Shown here one piece after another: positions 11,546 to 22,150 of a stretch of 64,000 nt of DNA. A program made the translations under genes and the position numbers. Origin of the DNA: Hoplostethus atlanticus (taxonomy: Eukaryota; Chordata; Actinopteri; Trachichthyiformes; Trachichthyidae); contig JAXDDX010000015.1 of NCBI GenBank assembly GCA_034670405.1, positions 5,734,001 to 5,798,000 on the forward strand, given 5' to 3'. How positions within the stretch are numbered: the first letter of the stretch is position 1; each line of letters opens with the position of its first letter. The notes under the pieces are model-generated. The model worked only from the letters and a program-made list of their open reading frames with translations, was not told the DNA's origin and did not search any database.

Positions 11546-12909
11546 CTGTGGAGGAAAAAAATCAACCGCTAAAGCACAAACGCTCCTAAATATGATTATT
11601 AACTGGGAAAAGTCAGAGGGATTTTATCGGGATATATTGCTCACCCTTGGCCAATGACATTGTTTGGTCTCTCTTACATTAGATTCCCTCTGACAAGCCT
11701 GCCATTTTCCATTTGCCGGGAAACTCATCCTTCAACGAAAGGACACTGTGCACTTTGCCATCTAGGCCTACAACCTTTGTTTTGCATTGCAAGTTATGAC
11801 TTCCTGTTTTTAGGATGTGAAATTCTGTTCCAGTCAGTGATTGTGACATCATGAAGAATGATAGTAACTGTTTTTCATTACCGTTATGGCAGACCTGCAG
11901 CACATAGGCACCAAGGGATTTGTTTTACTGCATTTAACATTACATTATTGATTTGACGCTCTTTGAGACGGCATGCCAAGATGCTCTAAAGCAATGCCGG
12001 ATACCGGTTACTGTTTCCTCATCTCTGACCTTGTCAGCAGTTAATGTGGCAAGTGTCAATAAGGTGAAATTCATTCATCATTCATTACCCTTCCAAAACG
12101 TATAAATATTAATGATACAGACTGTACATTCTGTAATAGCCACGTGGAAACAATGACTTATTTTAGTTCTGTGAATGTACTCAGATCCTGGAAAAAAGGG
12201 CTGTGGTTGTATCATTAGTCACCTGTTTGCTGAGGTTCTATCATAAGACATCTGTTTTAAAATATGAAACTGTGAATACTGAAATATGTGAAATATCTTC
12301 ATTAATCTCATGATCCATCAAGCAAATAAATAAACAAAGAATGAATAAATACATAAAATGCATTTACTACTACTACTACTAGTACTACTAACAATAGTAC
12401 TTTTACAACTACTTCTACTACTAATAATAATAGTAATAATGAAATGTACATATATTTCAAAACATGTTTAGACATATTAGATATTATTATATAAATATTA
12501 TAGAGATGCAATATATGTGTACATGTAGATGACATTCAGTGAAAATATCTTAAGGGGGGAAATTTATATTTTGGATATACAGTACAATACAATACAGATA
12601 CATATGCTCAAGTGTCCAAAATCTTTTTTCTTTTTTCTTTTTCCCCTACAATTTTGTATATTTTGAAACATATCTCTAAACATTGTATGAAGTATATGTG
12701 AAATGTATTCAAGCATGGGGAGAAAATGCAACTTCTACGATCCTCCCTAGTAATGACTCATTCTCAGCTGTAACTTTAAGAAGTAAGGGAGCGGGGTGCA
12801 TTGTGTTGTATTGCCACATCAGGGTGGGGCGTACACTACAGCCTACAATAAAACTCACTAGAGACTTCCTGGTTGGTTCGCTGTCACAGTTGACGCTGCG
12901 TGTCCCATC
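11546..12909. other. Intergenic stretch with a TAC/TAA microsatellite
   Basis: Contains a degenerate (CTA)n/(TAA)n microsatellite at about 12365-12440, which produces long low-complexity frames on the other strand. The 5' part may hold missing upstream exons of the minus-strand gene, but I cannot phase any. The last ~100 bases are the probable promoter and 5' UTR of nccrp1. Confidence 0.4.
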
Positions 12910-15900
12910 ATGGAAGACTGGAAGAAGAGATGCGAGACTGAGTGGGGTCTGCGTGGCGTCCCGATGCCCGACAGCCTCGACTGGAAGTCCATCTATGAAG
13001 CCAAGCCGCTGGGGAGAAATTTGCTGAGGAACCCTGCGCCTCACGGTACCGCACCGCTCTGAGTTAAAACAAGTCACATGGGTTGTTCTGCTGAGGGGTT
13101 TCAGTGTTCAGTCCTGATCCTGGCGTTTTAATGTTTAGTACTAATCCTAAATGGTTAGGGTTAGGGTTTCAACTATCAATACTGATCCTGGGTTTTTTAA
13201 CTTTCAGTACTGATCCTGTTTTTTTGTCTTTTTTTTTTTTAAGTCAATACTGAGCCTGAGGAGGTTTAATATCCAATACTTAATCCTGAGGGTGTCTCCA
13301 AGTTCACTGCTCATCTTTAAGGATATGTATTCACATATACTTTTACCCTTGACTCTAATGAGCACCTGTTTTTGCAAACAGACTAATGGTTAGAGAAGCA
13401 TAGAGCAAGGATGCACTCTGGTATCTCCTCTCAAACTGCTTCAGTGTTCAGTACTCATCCTGATTGGGTTTTGATGTTCAGTACTTAATTGTTCGGGGGC
13501 TGGGGGGGTTCAGTGTTCAATAGGCCTACTTATCCTGAGTGGGTTTCAATGTTTAATACTGATCCTGAAGAGCTTTCAAGTGTTCAGTACTGACCCTGAG
13601 TGGGTTTCAATGTTCAGTCCCGAGCCAGAGGGGGTTTAACATTCAATCCTTATCCAGACGGGGGTTCAATGTTCGTAACTGTGCACTTACCTGACAGTTG
13701 TCCTTTATTGCTTTTAGCTTGACACATTATTGCTTTACTGTTTGTTTGGGTGAACCATAACGTACAGATACCTGCACTAAAAGGCAACACTAGCCGGCAA
13801 TTCTGGCAATTGATGTCAATAATATTTAGGTGTAAACTCCATTCCACAAATAACTACAATCCTGATCAGCTCAGTCTCAGATTGGTTGCTACTCAGCTGG
13901 TTTATAAGGAATGACCCTCTGGCAGAGCAATTCTGTGGTGTCTCCTTAATAGCATTCGCTCATACAGGAAGATGTTTGTTTTTTCAAGAACACATACAGG
14001 TTAATCCGGTGTTTACAGTACAGGACTGAATTTCAACTGCTTTTGCATCAAGGGCCGTAAGATGGCCTTTTCCATGAAACTCTGGAAAAAGGGTGAAACA
14101 ATAAGGCTACGCAATACCACAAAAAAGTATCTACTTTATCTTTCTGACATGTGAATGCATGGTTTGCCTGAAATATCTCACATACTGTGGCATCCTTAGC
14201 AATCACATTAAGCTGCGTGCCACATATATACTGTATGGCAAGACTACATAGGGAAGAATAAATGAAAATAGGTGAGAGAATCTGGACACAGTGATGTCTG
14301 TGAGCTCCAGTGAGCTCTGTGTTGATATGGATGGAAAATATGAATGCAAATATAAGATGAAAAGTTTCTTTCATATACCAAATTAGGTTTTCAAATTTGT
14401 CCTTTTCCATGAAAATGTTCTATAGCAGCCCAGCACATTAGGAAGAGATAAGTCTAGTTGTTCTTAATGAGGAAAAGGCAACAAATCATTCTGGAAAAAA
14501 AGATGAAAATCTATGTTTCTAGTGAAAAGATACGCTTCTAGTGTCCTTAGTATTTAGTAGTTACACTCTAGCAGTCATGTGAAACTATACCTCTAGCCTA
14601 GGCAAGAATGGACGAAACTCTGTGATTGATGTGATTTCATGTAGATGAAAAATGTAAATATAAGTAAACTTTTCTTTGCAACGTTACCAGATACAAGCAT
14701 ATCAGAGGTTAAAGAGTGTCCCATTTGTTTTAGTTGCTGGTGACTAATATTAAAAATATCATGTGTTTTTTATGGAGACACACCCAATGACCCTGTCAGA
14801 AAGATATATTCTATGGTTTTGTGATATTTACAGTGGGATTATCGTTCCTACAGTAGGTGTGGTGCCTTTTACAGTCATGCCTTTGTCTCACTCCCTACAC
14901 AGGGTTAACCAAGGACACCCCCCCTCCTGAACCTGAGCTGACCGAAGCGCCCAGGGATGAACCTCCTCATTTTGAACCCGAAGGTCAGAGAGAGGACACA
15001 GTAGTATGTTCAGAAAAAAAGTAGTCGTTCATTAAAAGCGATCCCATCTAACTAATCTCTGGAAACTACAGGCGACTTCACCGGGTGGTCCAAGAGCAGT
15101 GAAAGACTCCCCGAGGACACCAGCGGCATACCGCCAGGCGTTGTTGTCTGCCACCTGCCCGAGTACAGGTGAGGATCAGACATCAATCACGGACCCGGTT
15201 ATAACAGGGGATTACCAGGAAGCTCCTACTTCCACCACCCAGCTTCACTGTTGTCTTCTCTCTGTCCTCAGCTGGTTTTCCTTGGAGCAGCTTGTGGACC
15301 TGAAGGCAGAAGGGCTGTGGGATGAGCTGCTGGATGGTTTTAAGCCTGACATTTTCATCCAAGACTGGTGGGTTTGCGCCCCCCCCCTCCCCACCAATTA
15401 CTTATCACTGTTGCCTTATCGAAGTGATGCAAGAGGCCGCGTACATGTTTTACAGCCTTTTGTATGTGTGTCATGTAGGTTTGCCGTGTAAAATGCTGGG
15501 ATAGTCTGGGCGTTGGCGGGTGTCTGGCTATCAACCTGTATGCATGTGCAGAAACTGGCACTGGTTATATAAACTCTGCTATGATTTGGTGGCACTTGCG
15601 TAATGTCAACCATCAAAGTGAGCCTCCTTTGGGGTTTATGAGGAGAGGGGGCACTCATTTACACTAACTCAAATGTCCCTATTCAATAAGTAAGCAGTAT
15701 GTAGCTTCTAGTACTAGCAAGGCCAATGGATTTGGGGGTAGATATAATTATAACTACTAGTTTCTTCTTCTTCAATTTTGTAGTTGGGAACTATACCTTT
15801 AAATACCTTTTTTTTTGGTATGGTACATCCATCCTGAATAAACCTTTCCTTCCCTGTTGTTTTGCCAGGTATGAGGAGAGTCAGCTGCATGAGTCCATCT

Positions 15901-16246
15901 ACCAGCTGCGTGTGAAGTTACTGGGCGCTGACAAGAAGTCTGTGATCTCAGAACACACTGTCAGCCCCACCGAGGACCTCAGCACTTACTCACACACCTG
16001 GAAGGAGGTACGTCTTGGCGAACACTTGAGCCTGTATCTATAACGAGCAAACGGCTATACACTCTGAAATTCATTGTGCACCTCCCCGTCTGCCTGTAGG
16101 TGTCACATGTGTTCTCCGGCTACGGACCCGGGGTGAGGTATGTCCACTTTGTGCACCGACTGAAGAACAAGTTCATGGTGGAGTTCTTCCCTACCCTGGT
16201 CACCGGCAGCTCAGTGATTGTCAGACCAACCAGATCCAAGCCCTAG
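12910..16246 (+). CDS. nccrp1: NCCRP1-like F-box-associated (FBA) domain protein
   Basis: Homologue of non-specific cytotoxic cell receptor protein 1, a relative of the glycan-binding FBXO2/6/27 proteins. Six exons: 12910-13045, 14903-14983, 15072-15168, 15272-15367, 15869-16007 and 16100-16246. Phases are 1,1,2,2,0 and the total is 696 nt (231 aa). The start is the ATG of MEDWKKRCETEWG. The FBA hallmarks are visible: LGRNLLRNP near residues 34-42, then GDFTGWSKSSERLP, LVDLKAEGLWDELLD, KPDIFIQDWYEES and VSHVFSGYGPGVRYVHFVH. There is no F-box upstream of the FBA domain, as in NCCRP1 and unlike FBXO2/6/27. Exon 2 is a short Pro/Glu-rich linker. In fish the protein was described as a receptor of cytotoxic cells; its lack of a signal peptide fits an intracellular role better. 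Family assignment is firm, function less so. Confidence 0.93.
13085..13680. repeat. Degenerate ~30-35-bp minisatellite in nccrp1 intron 1
   Basis: Many imperfect copies of a unit like TTTCAGTGTTCAGTACTGAT followed by CCTGAGTGGG recur, with changes such as CAATACTGATCCTG and CAGTACTCATCCTG. A unique-looking gap lies near 13310-13430. A short TTAGGG-like run (GGTTAGGGTTAGGGTT) at about 13154 sits within it. It is a decayed tandem array, not coding. Confidence 0.75.
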
Positions 16247-16470
16247 GCCGAAACCCTTGCTGGCAAACTTTAGCATTTATCATCGCACTCAAACCCAATC
16301 AACCCTAATCACACAAATATTTGCTTTTAGATTGGTGATTATGTTTCATTTGATTTAATGCATTTATGGTCATTACAGTCCAATCAACACTCGTTTTCTT
16401 CTCTTTAGAATGCTGATTATCCAGTTTGATTTATTTTAATTTTTTTGCATTTAGTTTTGGTGATTTCAAA

Positions 16471-16476
16471 AATAAA
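16471..16476 (+). terminator. nccrp1: Polyadenylation signal of nccrp1
   Basis: AATAAA about 225 nt after the nccrp1 stop codon, followed within 30 nt by a GT/T-rich stretch (GCAGAGGTGTTCATC). It is the first canonical signal downstream of the gene. Confidence 0.6.
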
Positions 16477-16479
16477 GGG

Positions 16480-17330
16480 AAAAACTTTTTGCAGAGGTGT
16501 TCATCATTTCTACCCGGAAGACAACCCTCAGGAACTCTACACTGATATTGTGCAAATATAAAACAATTTATTTAAATTTAAATAATTCTAGTTGATAAAC
16601 TTGATTTTCTTCCTTTTCTTCATCCGTCTCCGCCACTGCAAATCGAAGATGTCATGATGGATTTATTTTTTCCTTTGATTTTGAGGACTAACGGCTCAGA
16701 CCCTAGAGTCCTGGCTTCATGTAGAAACATTTGTAATTTAATTGTAAAAAGGCACTCTCATACCCAATGTGCATAGTATATCATCTATCTTCAATAGTTT
16801 AACATTGAGCAATTTTTTTGTATTGTTTGCCTGTCTAAAGAGGTGGGCACTCAACAGGGCATAATACAATATAAAAGGTGATTGCTGGCAGTGTGGGGGG
16901 CCAATAGGACGAGCTTGCCCTGGCTGGGGGCCCTTAGCGGGATCATCCGGTCATGACAACTAACGACCAAAAAAATCACGAATCAGAAAGCAGTCGCCTA
17001 TTGGTGCATTTAATAAACAATAATAACAACCTAAACCAAACTGTCCTATGCCCGCTCACCGCAAAACGGGGCTAAAGTTGTGGAAAGGTGGAATTCAGCA
17101 GGTTCATATTATGATGTTTTCTTTTTCCATAATTTATAACACCAGAAACCTTTCCAGTGCCCCCATTCCTCAAATTCACCGCATATTCTATTGTGCGCTC
17201 TTGTAAGGCAGCCCGTTTAGCACCAATCAAAGTGTAGGTCTAGCACTTGCGCAGTTTCCCCTGCGTTTGCTGCCTTCAGTTGCTGTCGGAAATATGTTGA
17301 TTGGTAATTGAGTGAGTGCACATGAGCGAC
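16480..17330. other. Intergenic stretch downstream of nccrp1
   Basis: No exon or clear element seen. It is AT-rich up to about 16850, then of mixed composition. Confidence 0.35.
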
Positions 17331-17459
17331 CCAACAAAGTGGTAAATATGACTGGGAAAGTGGGGGATTTCTATTATCACCAAGATGTGACGTTTATGGA
17401 GACCATGGAATTTATTTAAACATCAGTAACAGGCTTGATGCATTTTCCCCTCGTTGTTG

Positions 17460-17699
17460 TGCCACTTTGAACGCAACGTAGGAAATCGAAGTTTACGGGG
17501 ACACCGCGAAGGCAGCATTTTATCCACCGCGTGTTTTCTCCCATCATCACAGATAGTTAACGGGAATGTGAGTTAACGGGGAAAGCTCAGTGTGTGAGTC
17601 CAGCTGTGTGTCGAGGCGGGGATAGTTTTACCAGGGGTCTGTTTCCAGTGTTTCAGAAGCAATGCCAGCCTTTGGTGGACGTGTGCCATAAGCCAAAAG
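17460..17699 (+). other. Candidate noncoding first exon (possibly of slc8a2)
   Basis: A moderately CpG-containing block ends with a strong donor (CCAAAAG, then GTAAGA; last exon base 17699). The only open frame near the donor is a tiny one (ATG at 17661, stop ten codons later). Mammalian slc8 genes have distant untranslated first exons, and the next plus-strand gene is slc8a2, whose start-codon exon has an acceptor before it. The link is a guess from position. It could belong to a noncoding transcript or be chance. Confidence 0.25.
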
Positions 17700-17944
17700 G
17701 TAAGACGCAATTACATGGCTAGAATAAAGTAACAGGTGCGTCCGATGAGCTCAGCGATTGTGGGCTACTGTTAGACTCATCACCTCATCACTTAACCATA
17801 CTTTTCACTGGTCGGGAAAAAATGCGTAGCCTCATATAGGTCTGAACCTATATATATTATATAGATATAAACGAATTAAGTGTACTATCAACGCGCTGCT
17901 TCATGCTGCGTGGGACCAGGCAGCTCTGCATCAGTGTCAAGACA

Positions 17945-18205
17945 GGGAAACTTAACCAGGGGCTCCCAAGCCCAAGGACCCAAGAGCCACGGACCCCCAT
18001 TTGATATGATTTGTTCCCAAGGATCCCTATCTAAGAGGATTTTTATTGGTGCTTAGCATTTAGTATAATAGATCGGAGGCGAAAAAACAATAATAGTAAT
18101 AATCATCCTTTTGCATTCTGGACCCTCTAGGAAGGGAAATAATAGTGACATTCAACTGTTTGTCATTTTGCTGAGGGCCCCCTCTGGAAACCACTAACTT
18201 ACCTG
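17945..18205. repeat. Dispersed repeat, copy 1
   Basis: Contains CACGGACCCCCATTTGATAT and a following block (TCCCAAGGATCCCTATCTAA) that closely matches 39000-39060. It ends in a block rich in CCCCCTCTGGAAACCACT, a pattern also seen near 39165-39220 and 37275-37330. It is a decayed interspersed fish element of unknown class. Confidence 0.6.
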
Positions 18206-19130
18206 AAATCTGTTGTGGGACTTTCATTCATGATAGTAATGGGTGCAGTGTAATGAAGTTTTATATTCAGTTTTATATGAACTAATTGAATGTTTCTGAC
18301 GGAGAGGCGACTGTATATCACCCTTTGTGTGGTGCATCACACATTTATGACGCTTATGGAGGTCTTGGTCAATATTTCACTGAGGTATGGTGATTGTCCA
18401 CAAGCCTGGCATTTTACTGTAAACCATCATTTAGGCTACAGTTTCACTGATCAGTCAGGTTAAATCTAAACATTATTATGCCTGATGAAAACTCTCACTG
18501 TCGAAAGTTATTAAGTAGAGGGATTTTGAGATTCCTCAGTTCAAAAGGCTATCATAATGATTATTAATAAATACACTTTATTATTATTGAATCTAGTGAT
18601 CTTTGGTTGTTATCATTTCATCCCATCAAGGTCTGCTGACACGTTTCTTCATTAACAGCCTCAAGGTAGATTTGCAGCATTTACTTTAGCTATGAATTGC
18701 ACAACTTAACATCTGCATTATTTGTGGTTCCTTTTGCAAACACTTAGAGACCTTCTTAGTCTCCATCACTCTCTATTGGCCGCTCTTCCCGGTAATACCC
18801 ATCAATGTGTATTGATGCTTGTGCGTTCCTTGCCTCTTATTGATTTTTATTTCAGAGAGAGATCTCTCACCAGCTTTCACGCCGACAGTTCCTGATACTG
18901 GTTGAACTTCAGAGCCGGCTTTTCACGGGCATAAGAGCGTCTTTCATCGAGCAGACGGTGGTGCTACAGTAACCCGCTCACCCATCTCTTGTGTCCATGA
19001 TACCGCTGGCTGCCCACCAGCCTGTTTAGAGTTGATGATGTATGAGACATGAGGCGTTGACTGCAGGATACACCCCCAGTGCCAATCCATTATGTTTGAT
19101 TATGCACGTGATCATCGCAGATATCACTTA
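18206..19130. other. Intergenic stretch, nothing recognised
   Basis: AT-rich sequence with no supported exon or named element. Confidence 0.35.
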
Positions 19131-19185
19131 TCTTTATCCTTAATGATCCCCATGAGGAAATTGGGTCATTTTCACAACATGGATG
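19131..19185 (-). mobile_element. LINE 3'-tail fragment, inverted
   Basis: CTTTATCCTTAATGATCCCC followed by ATGAGGAAATTGGGTC is, in reverse, the conserved non-LTR retrotransposon tail (AAATTTCCTCATGGGGATCA type followed by an AT-rich tail). Only this short end is recognisable. Confidence 0.45.
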
Positions 19186-21429
19186 ATAGTAGATCAAACA
19201 GAAAGTAGTACAGAGACTTTGTGATGCTAATACAGAACTCTGTGTTGACCATTGAGAGATTTACAGGTCAGCGGGTGTTTTTGTTGATGTTGCTTGGAAC
19301 CGACCTCCACTGGCATCTAAGCACATTCACAAAAGGAAGACAATATGCGTTGGGGTTCAGAGGCTAAATCCAACTAATCCGCCACTGAAGCTCCCTGACA
19401 CTTATCCTGAAATGCGACCGCCCCCCACGTATGTGTCAGCACAAGTAAACCAATGCTCCGGCATTGTATGGAGGCAATGACACGTGTCCCATCATAGGTG
19501 CCACCGGACAAAGGGTTAAGAGGAAGAGCTATACTACACCTCACGTTTCTCTCACGTTTCCCCCATGGATCGATCAGTAAAACCGTATAGTTGATCAGAC
19601 TCACTACCTGAGGCCTTTTCATCCCATTGATTTAGAGAGGCCTGTAGATGTGTCTCCTTTCCCCTGCTAATGGGGATCCTATTTTTTTCCTCCTTTGATC
19701 ACCAATGAGTAATCCCATTGAAGATCCCGGTTGATCAATAATGACCTGTGATTGTTGTAAACAACTGGCACATAGATCAGAGAGGTTTATAATGTTTCAT
19801 TTAGGTTTTTGTTATGGCATTTCCAGTTATTTTACACAGCAAAGCGCCAAGTCGCTAGTCTGGATCGCACACTGGGGAGACCGCAATAAGACTGGAGCTT
19901 TAAACATGGTGTTATTGCTTCATGTTGCAGCAATGTGTGCTGCAATGGGCAGTATTCACCCGTCTATGTGTGTGAGAGGAGGGAGAGTTGGTGCCGGTGG
20001 GTCGGTCTGTTTTGCTTTCATTCAGCCCCCCCCCCCGCTCTGCTGCTTTGTCTGTTCAGGCCTGCTGGCTGCCTCTGCACTTTTTGTTAACACGTTGTTG
20101 TTCTAAACCAAATTGTGGCCCTGAATTCAAGCCGGCGCGGCGAGGGATAAAAGGCAACCGCTACGTGTGCATCTGAGATAACATGTTTGGATTGATAAGA
20201 ATAAAATAAAATGTTTTAAAGGGTTAGGGTTAGGGTTAGGGTTAGGGTTGGTAAGGGGCTCATTAGATTCTGTGTTATTTCTTTAGGTCGCTCCACCGTG
20301 TGATGCCATTTATTTTATAAGAACATTTGAATCAAAGTGGGTCATAAGTGGTGATATTTCCCTCACTGAGTCACATCTGCTAAAAAAACCTAATAGCTTC
20401 TACCTTTATTTCAAAGAGCGACTCCTCGGGGTGGTGGAGCAGTCAAATTCCTATTGCTGAAAAGTATGAGAGGCATTTCCGGCACCACCAGTTTGCCATA
20501 TCGCCCCTTGCAGCCAAAGAATAGTAAGAAGTGTGTGTATATTCTTTTGTGTGTTATTTTTTTGCTGCTTCATTGTTTCTGGTGGTGTCCTGAATATTGC
20601 ATAACTGGTGTCCCTGTCTGGGTTCATACTGAAGTTGAGAATGCTGTTCCTTCTAAGGTGACAGGGCCGCCAGCGGCTGGGCAGGGTGACTCAGGTAATG
20701 GAAACCGCAGGAGCTGCTGTCTGCTGGCTGTCAATGGTTTGTCTCCCAAAACCCTCTCTGTCGACATCACCTCCGGCCCCATGCAGCCTCTCTCTCTATC
20801 TCTCTCTCCATCTGTCTCTCTCCTCACCTTGTCCGCTAAGCGACTTCCTGAGGCACGTGTGGGAGAATCAGAGCAAAGGGAAGTGTGTAAAGATTTAGCA
20901 GAGATAGGAGACTCCGGAGACTAGAGACGAGAGGATGGCTTAGCGATGTCAGATGGATCATGGGCCTTAATGGGTATTAGAGTCAAACAGAGGGGAGGAA
21001 AGTTGAACTCTGACCCAACCCTTAAGGACCCTTCAGGAGCCTAGAAAGAAGTCCTGTGAAATCTCACAGTACGTAAACCTGAAATCACCCGGGGGTGAGC
21101 GCTGTACGCGGGATATCATGTCAGGGTTTGGACTACTTGTTCATCTCAGGGTCAGATGGTGCATATAGAGCGATTACAGAGTTTATACAAGAGGATGCCA
21201 CTCACTTATCAAATTCACATCTTATTGACGGTCCAGTCAGTGTCTCAAACCTTGAAAGTAGAGACATCAAGTTCTGCCTCGAGCTGCTCTGTGACAAAGA
21301 ATGGGCGACTGATTTCGTGGACTTGTGATGTCTGTCTGACCTTTTATATCTGAGCGAACGTTATATTATGGTATTGCTATCAGCTCCATACCACAAAATG
21401 CACCTTCATCCTCAGAAAGTCCTCCCGAA
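19186..21429. other. Intergenic stretch with short simple repeats
   Basis: Holds a poly-C run near 20027 and a CTCTCTCT tract near 20790-20820. The frame at 20454-20924 is open but has no family resemblance, and its composition is driven by the CT tract. I see no supported gene. Confidence 0.35.
20220..20250. repeat. Interstitial telomere-like repeat
   Basis: Five near-perfect copies of the vertebrate telomere hexamer (GGGTTA repeated) lie in an otherwise ordinary intergenic stretch. The array is short, with no other telomeric or subtelomeric sequence nearby. Confidence 0.85.
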
Positions 21430-22150
21430 TAGAGTGGTGCAGGAATGAGTCCTAAAACCAGGAAATGAGTTAGCATGCTTCCACTTCCGGTTCCCTCGTC
21501 TCAAAGTCGATGGATTTTTTGAATGGGTTTTTGGTTAGATGCCTGAAATAAGGTCTGTGGTTAACACAAGCGTAAGATATTTTCACGTTTTGTTCTACGA
21601 CATAAAATACGTCAGTAAATACCCCACTCGTAACTTTTGAAGCTTTTACGTGTCTTAAAAGGCGGTTGCTAACAAGTGGTTGTCGGAGACATTAAACGCC
21701 ACCTAGCCGGACATGGTAACTCATCTACTCACTAGTCCGCCTTTACAGCCTCTAGTTGTGTTTATACTCGCGCTCTTCTATTACTTCTTTTATAACTATT
21801 CTAACTCAAACTTTCCAACTTGTAGATTTATCAATTTATAGTATTTTTAGTGGTGGTGACGTTGAAGTCATGCGACCGCGGTGTGGTTCGTTTATAGCCT
21901 AACGTTAGCTTTTTACTTCTGGCGATTGCATTTACGCTTCAAAAATCATAAAAGTGGTGTTCATTTGTGAAGATTATCTTGCTGAACAAAACGTGTAAGT
22001 ATCATAAACTTTTGTTTGCCACAGAGCTTATTTTCTGCAATAATCCAAAATCCAATGCAAAAATACCATTGGCTTTTTGTCGAGGGAACCAGGGCGATGC
22101 CAACTTCCGGGTTGGCCTACAAAAAAATATGTCATCCCTGCACCACTCTA
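21430..22150. mobile_element. Non-autonomous DNA transposon with ~20-bp terminal inverted repeats
   Basis: The left end TAGAGTGGTGCAGGAATGAG and the reverse complement of the right end, TAGAGTGGTGCAGGGATGAC, match at 18 of 20 positions. A CTTCCGG motif sits inside each end in inverse orientation. The 721-bp interior has no transposase frame. The flanks are compatible with a TA duplication, but this is not decisive, so the superfamily is left open. Confidence 0.75.

Noticed and set aside
20454-20924. 156-codon open frame
   Set aside because: No recognisable domain; part of its length comes from a CT-rich simple tract, and no splice or promoter context supports it.
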